Below are positions 21,077 through 23,936 of a DNA stretch of 23,936 nucleotides, in pieces. A program made the translations under genes and the position numbers. Positions within the stretch are counted from its first letter, which is position 1. Each line of letters opens with the position of its first letter. This stretch comes from Candidatus Levybacteria bacterium RIFCSPLOWO2_01_FULL_42_15 (GTDB taxonomy: Bacteria > Patescibacteriota > Microgenomatia > Levybacterales > UBA12049). The stretch is taken from NCBI GenBank assembly GCA_001784055.1, contig MFOZ01000038.1, positions 268-24,203 of the forward strand, read 5' to 3'. Under the pieces are notes generated by a model, which saw only the letters and a program-made list of their open reading frames with translations, was not told the origin of the DNA and made no database searches.

Positions 21077-22015
21077 TTATATTCCTTTGTTTCCACTGTG
21101 GAATGTTTTGTGTACCTCCTTAAGTTGCCTGTTGGTAACGTGCGTGTAAATTTGGGTTGTGGAAATATTTTTGTGCCCTAACATTTCTTGAACTGATCTT
21201 ATATCCGCACCATTCGTCAAAAGATCTGTTGCGAATGAGTGGCGAAGAGTATGAACCGTTGCATCCACAGGAAGACGAGCCAGACGGACATATTTTTTTA
21301 CAATTCGCTCTATGCCTCGCACCGATAACCTCATCTTCTCCCCTTGATTTTCTTCTACGGTCCTTCCTGAATATCGAATAAACAAAGGCTTAAACATATC
21401 TTGACGTTTTTTCAGGTATATCTTAAGCCATTCACAAGCTCTTTCTGAAACAAACACCACTCGTGCTCGACCTCCTTTGCCGATGACCCCAAACTCCCGC
21501 CGATCAAGGTTAATTTCGTCTTTATTAAGCTTTGCAAGCTCGGATACCCTAAGTCCTGTTGAAAATAAAAGCTCAATAATAGCCCTGTCTCTTATTCCTT
21601 CTTCTGTTGAGGTGTTAGGAGAGGTAACGAGTCGATCAACCTGATCTCGTTCGAGAAATTTTAGCGAACGGCTTTCTGCTTTAGGAAGATCTATTTTGGA
21701 CGGTTCCAAAGTTTTATAATCATTCTTGATCAGAAAACGCAAAAATGATCGAAGGGCAATTACATAATAGTTTTGGGTAATCCGTTTTAAGGTACGTCCT
21801 TTTTTATCAGCTCTGTTTGAAAGAAATACCCGATATTTTCTTACGTCGGACACATCAATAGTATGTATGTTTTTGTCGGGTAGGGAAGTTAAGAGCCACT
21901 CCTGAAAGACCAAGAGATAATGCATATAGTCTCTAATAGTAAGCTTGCTGCAATTTTTTTCTATTGCTAAATGCTCTAAAAATTCTCTCACCAATATATG
22001 TAGAGAGGCGTTCAT
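21077..22015 (-). CDS. XerC/XerD-type tyrosine recombinase
   Basis: A 312-residue site-specific recombinase with an N-terminal SAM-like core-binding domain (about 1-95) and a C-terminal catalytic domain (about 118-305). All catalytic residues are present: Arg156 (T-G-L-R-V-S-E-L), Lys180 (G-K-G-G-R-A-R), His255 and Arg258 (H-T-L-R-H-S-F-A), His281 (L-G-H) and the nucleophile Tyr290. Length and order fit XerC/XerD, which resolve chromosome dimers at dif. XerC, XerD or an element integrase cannot be told apart from this window. The ATG at 22015 is chosen because a promoter's -10 ends 6 nt before it; the frame extends upstream to 22051, but that extension would overlap the promoter. Confidence 0.93.
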   Translation of the reverse strand: MNASLHILVREFLEHLAIEKNCSKLTIRDYMHYLLVFQEWLLTSLPDKNIHTIDVSDVRKYRVFLSNRADKKGRTLKRITQNYYVIALRSFLRFLIKNDYKTLEPSKIDLPKAESRSLKFLERDQVDRLVTSPNTSTEEGIRDRAIIELLFSTGLRVSELAKLNKDEINLDRREFGVIGKGGRARVVFVSERACEWLKIYLKKRQDMFKPLFIRYSGRTVEENQGEKMRLSVRGIERIVKKYVRLARLPVDATVHTLRHSFATDLLTNGADIRSVQEMLGHKNISTTQIYTHVTNRQLKEVHKTFHSGNKGI

Positions 22016-22021
22016 AAAAAT

Positions 22022-22051
22022 ATTGTACGACGTAATGTTTTCATTTGTCAA
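22022..22051 (-). promoter_or_regulatory. promoter of the tyrosine recombinase gene
   Basis: Minus strand: TTGACA (22051-22046), 18-nt spacer, TACAAT (22027-22022). The six nt after it lead straight into the ATG at 22015, so the mRNA is probably leaderless. Confidence 0.7.
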
Positions 22052-22178
22052 GAGGGAAAAAAATGAGAAAAACTTTTTTATTTTTTAAGAGATATTACTA
22101 AAAAAATAAAAGCAGAGGAGAAAAATGATGTTAAAAATTGGATAAAACCCCACACATCAAGAGAGAAAACGCATCACG

Positions 22179-22253
22179 TTTTACTGTTCAAATATATCAA
22201 AAAATATCACGTACTGTTTTTATATTTTCTTTTACTGTATCAGAATATATCAA
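22179..22253. repeat. imperfect direct repeat pair
   Basis: Copy 1 (22179-22200, 22 nt) and copy 2 (22230-22253, 24 nt) both start TTTTACTGT and end AATATATCAA, differing by a 2-nt and a 1-nt change between. A partial third unit, ATCACGTACTGTT (22207-22219), resembles ATCACGTTTTACTGTT at 22173-22188. The spacing and AT content resemble binding-site arrays; the function is unknown. Confidence 0.6.
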
Positions 22254-22289
22254 TTTTAGAGATGGCTTTAAAAGGCTACTCATTTGACC

Positions 22290-22308
22290 ATTAACACCTA
22301 GTGTTAAT
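22290..22308. repeat. 8-bp inverted repeat, candidate operator
   Basis: ATTAACAC (22290-22297) and GTGTTAAT (22301-22308) are perfect reverse complements around CTA. The core CAC-C-TAGTGTT recurs with one extra base (CAC-AT-TAGTGTT) at 22396-22407, just before the transaldolase -35 box. Confidence 0.5.
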
Positions 22309-22394
22309 AACGTCTCCCCAAAACCCATGGATATTATGAAAAACTTGTATCCCATGATTCTCAAAATCACTCAATTTTAGTATCATATTGTGCG

Positions 22395-22406
22395 ACACAT
22401 TAGTGT
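22395..22406. promoter_or_regulatory. candidate operator next to the transaldolase -35
   Basis: ACAC-ATTA-GTGT is a short inverted repeat ending 3 nt before the -35 box at 22410. It resembles the stronger inverted repeat about 100 nt upstream. Confidence 0.4.
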
Positions 22407-22409
22407 TGG

Positions 22410-22437
22410 TTGACAAGAGATAAAAAAGGGGTACAAT
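22410..22437 (+). promoter_or_regulatory. promoter of the transaldolase gene
   Basis: TTGACA (22410-22415), 16-nt spacer, TACAAT (22432-22437). The -10 ends 6 nt before the GTG at 22444, predicting a leaderless mRNA. The ATG 2 nt upstream (22442) meets TGA at once and is not the start. Confidence 0.65.
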
Positions 22438-22443
22438 AAATAT

Positions 22444-23319
22444 GTGACGCGATTTCTTTTGGACAGTGGAGATCCAGGGGAATACAAAGAGATTTCCGCT
22501 CTCTTTGCAAAAAACCAACACGAGCTATGGGGAGCAACCACCAATCCAACACTTATCGCAAAAAAGCTCGCGGGGTCAAAAATATCTAAAGAAGAAGCGC
22601 TTAATCTTCAAAAACAAATCGTTCTTCAGATTATAGATATCGTTCCCGGAGCCGTATCCGCAGAAGTCTACGCAAACGAACACACCAAGGCAGAGGAAAT
22701 GATTGAGGAGGGCAAAGAAATTGCCACATGGCATCCTCGGGTTGTGGTAAAACTTCCAACTACATTGGAAGGATTTAAGGCTCGAACCGCTCTAAGGCAA
22801 CAAAACATTATTATTAACAACACGCTTGTGTTTTCTTGTGAACAGATCTTTGCAATTTGCCTCCATGAACGCATTGCTCACAAGCAGTTTGGGATCAAAG
22901 AGGCACCCTACCCTTGTTTTATTTCTCCCTTTGTGGGGCGTTTAGATGACATTGGAATAGACGGTATAAGTCTTGTTGCACACGGGATCAAGATGAAACA
23001 AACCTATGGATTCAGTCCTTGGATACTTGAGGCAAGTGTTCGCAATTCTTCTCATATTCAAAAAGGGATCGACTTGAAAACAGAGCTTATTACCGCACCT
23101 CTCAACGTATACCGTGAGTGGTTCGCTCGCAAAAAACAAAACGACAATGTCTCTCTTTTACCCATTGAGTACTGGGAACCTCCCAAAGAACTTTTTGAAA
23201 TTGACACGATTGAGAAATTCATGCAAGCTTTGGAATCTAAAAAGGTTGCAATTGAGCATGAGCTAACCACCAAAGGGTTAATCAAATTTGCAGAAGATTG
23301 GAACGCTATTATACAATAA
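22444..23319 (+). CDS. tal: transaldolase-family protein
   Basis: A 291-residue TIM-barrel class I aldolase of the transaldolase family, which moves dihydroxyacetone units between sugar phosphates and so links glycolysis to pentose phosphates and thus to nucleotide synthesis. Recognisable motifs: F-L-L-D-S-G-D (Asp7), G-A-T-T-N-P-T-L-I (30-38, Asn34), E-V (Glu74), V-V-V-K-L-P-T-T with the Schiff-base Lys103, N-N-T-L-V-F-S, and I-S-P-F-V-G-R-L-D-D. It is between the short fructose-6-phosphate aldolase type (about 220 residues) and the long TalB type (about 317), so the exact substrate is uncertain. The start codon is GTG at 22444, placed at the predicted transcription start. Confidence 0.85.
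   Translation: MTRFLLDSGDPGEYKEISALFAKNQHELWGATTNPTLIAKKLAGSKISKEEALNLQKQIVLQIIDIVPGAVSAEVYANEHTKAEEMIEEGKEIATWHPRVVVKLPTTLEGFKARTALRQQNIIINNTLVFSCEQIFAICLHERIAHKQFGIKEAPYPCFISPFVGRLDDIGIDGISLVAHGIKMKQTYGFSPWILEASVRNSSHIQKGIDLKTELITAPLNVYREWFARKKQNDNVSLLPIEYWEPPKELFEIDTIEKFMQALESKKVAIEHELTTKGLIKFAEDWNAIIQ
23288..23317 (+). promoter_or_regulatory. possible promoter inside the end of the transaldolase gene
   Basis: TTGCAG (23288-23293), 18-nt spacer, TACAAT (23312-23317). The -10 ends 8 nt before the next ATG (23326), the same arrangement as the other predicted leaderless genes. The -35 is weak. Confidence 0.4.
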
Positions 23320-23325
23320 CGGTAT

Positions 23326-23928
23326 ATGGAAGTGGGGATGGACGACATAGGTAGACAGATAAAAGCCGGCTCTGTTTCCAAAAGAGGACTCCTTGGAGCG
23401 GCAGCTGGCATGGGTGTTGCCTTGCTTACGGCAATTGGATTTACTGCATTTGGACGTAGAGAGCTAGGAAAAAACGTAAACCCCTTAAAGGGTAAAATTC
23501 TTGTTCTAAAAGAAGATGAGTATGCTGAGGCAGGAGCTGATGATCCGACCGTAGTGGAAATCAACCTTCTTCCGGTAGGAAACGATCCTGAAATTAAGGT
23601 AAGAAGAGAAACCACGCTGGGAGAAAAACCAAATGGGATCCTTCCGCAAGCTATTCAACCCCGATTCGCTATCCGATTGTTTGGAGATGGATATCCGTCT
23701 ATGCATAAATGGGGAGAGATACGCGTTAAGGATCAAAACGGAGCATATCAAAAAGGAGGGCTTTGGTTTATGTTTACCAATGTGAATGGAAGCCCCGTTG
23801 ATCTAGTAGGAAAACCGATTGAGCCAAACCAAAAGCCGTTTGTGGTTGCAGGAAACTTTGTGACCGTAATCAAAACAGAACAAGAAGTAAGAGACCTTCA
23901 AAAAAGTCTTCTTCCTCAAGCTCGTTGA
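23326..23928 (+). CDS. membrane-anchored protein of unknown function
   Basis: A 200-residue protein I do not recognise. The N-terminus reads V-S-K-R-G-L-L-G-A-A-A-G followed by a hydrophobic segment to about residue 42; this looks like a signal anchor and slightly like a Tat signal, but it has Lys-Arg where Tat signals have Arg-Arg. The remaining 155 residues are soluble and probably outside the membrane, with alternating beta-type segments (K-I-L-V-L-K-E-D-E-Y, F-A-I-R-L-F-G-D-G, G-L-W-F-M-F-T-N-V) and no cysteine or recognisable catalytic motif. It starts 6 nt after the transaldolase stop. An alternative start is the ATG at 23338. The stop lies within the window. Confidence 0.75.
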   Translation: MEVGMDDIGRQIKAGSVSKRGLLGAAAGMGVALLTAIGFTAFGRRELGKNVNPLKGKILVLKEDEYAEAGADDPTVVEINLLPVGNDPEIKVRRETTLGEKPNGILPQAIQPRFAIRLFGDGYPSMHKWGEIRVKDQNGAYQKGGLWFMFTNVNGSPVDLVGKPIEPNQKPFVVAGNFVTVIKTEQEVRDLQKSLLPQAR

Positions 23929-23936
23929 ATAACTTG

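Larger units (their letters stand above)
22052..22409. other. AT-rich intergenic region with repeats
   Basis: About 360 nt between the divergent recombinase and transaldolase genes with no gene I can support. It holds the direct repeats at 22179-22253 and the inverted repeats at 22290-22308 and 22395-22406. I see no tRNA and no clear terminator. Confidence 0.6.

Noticed and set aside
20845..21123. 92-residue plus-strand open frame between the PaaX-like and recombinase genes
   Set aside because: No family resemblance, no ribosome-binding site or promoter in its direction, and it overlaps two minus-strand promoters and the end of the recombinase gene.

Overview
The window reads as a chromosomal segment of a bacterium of the Candidate Phyla Radiation (Patescibacteria), most likely Microgenomates-like. 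This is inferred from gene content and style, not from a marker gene. The signs are a compact type IV pilus operon, short or leaderless mRNAs with almost no Shine-Dalgarno sequences, a PaaX/Cas2-like regulator with no CRISPR nearby, and a repeat-bordered GIY-YIG gene. TGA is an ordinary stop codon (pilT, gyrA, folD and carA end with it), so this is not a code-25 lineage. No rRNA, tRNA or CRISPR array was seen.

Layout. 1-4739 (minus strand): pilB-pilT-pilC-prepilin, plus the first codons of a further gene leaving the left edge. 4792-11491 (plus): a housekeeping run of a DNA polymerase III delta'-like subunit, gyrB, inorganic pyrophosphatase, gyrA and folD. 11606-20058 (plus): a de novo pyrimidine cluster, pyrB-carA-[cassette]-carB, then a cysteine-rich microprotein on the minus strand, an L,D-transpeptidase, and pyrC. 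Together pyrB, carA, carB and pyrC cover carbamoyl phosphate, carbamoyl aspartate and dihydroorotate formation; pyrD, pyrE and pyrF are not here. 20129-22015 (minus): a PaaX/Cas2-like protein and a XerC/D-type tyrosine recombinase, with promoter-rich intergenic DNA between them. 22052-22443: an AT-rich intergenic region with direct and inverted repeats. 22444-23928 (plus): a transaldolase-family enzyme and a membrane-anchored protein of unknown function.

The most unusual part is the pyrimidine cluster. (1) carA and carB are separated by one gene, a fusion of a GIY-YIG nuclease domain and a SAM-dependent methyltransferase. It is bordered by two inverted copies of a palindromic repeat that themselves supply the carA stop codon, a ribosome-binding-like motif for the fusion gene, and the carB start codon. 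(2) A second, unrelated 35-nt palindromic element lies inside the reading frames of carB and pyrC, read in a different frame in each, and adds surface-loop-sized insertions to two enzymes of the same pathway.

A second theme is promoter architecture. At least six genes have a -10 box ending 6-9 nt before the start codon, which predicts leaderless mRNAs and helps choose start codons (xerC, the Cys-rich protein, pyrC, the transaldolase). Candidate operators (perfect inverted repeats) overlap or adjoin the pyrC and transaldolase promoters, and an intrinsic-terminator-like hairpin directly abuts the pyrB start codon.
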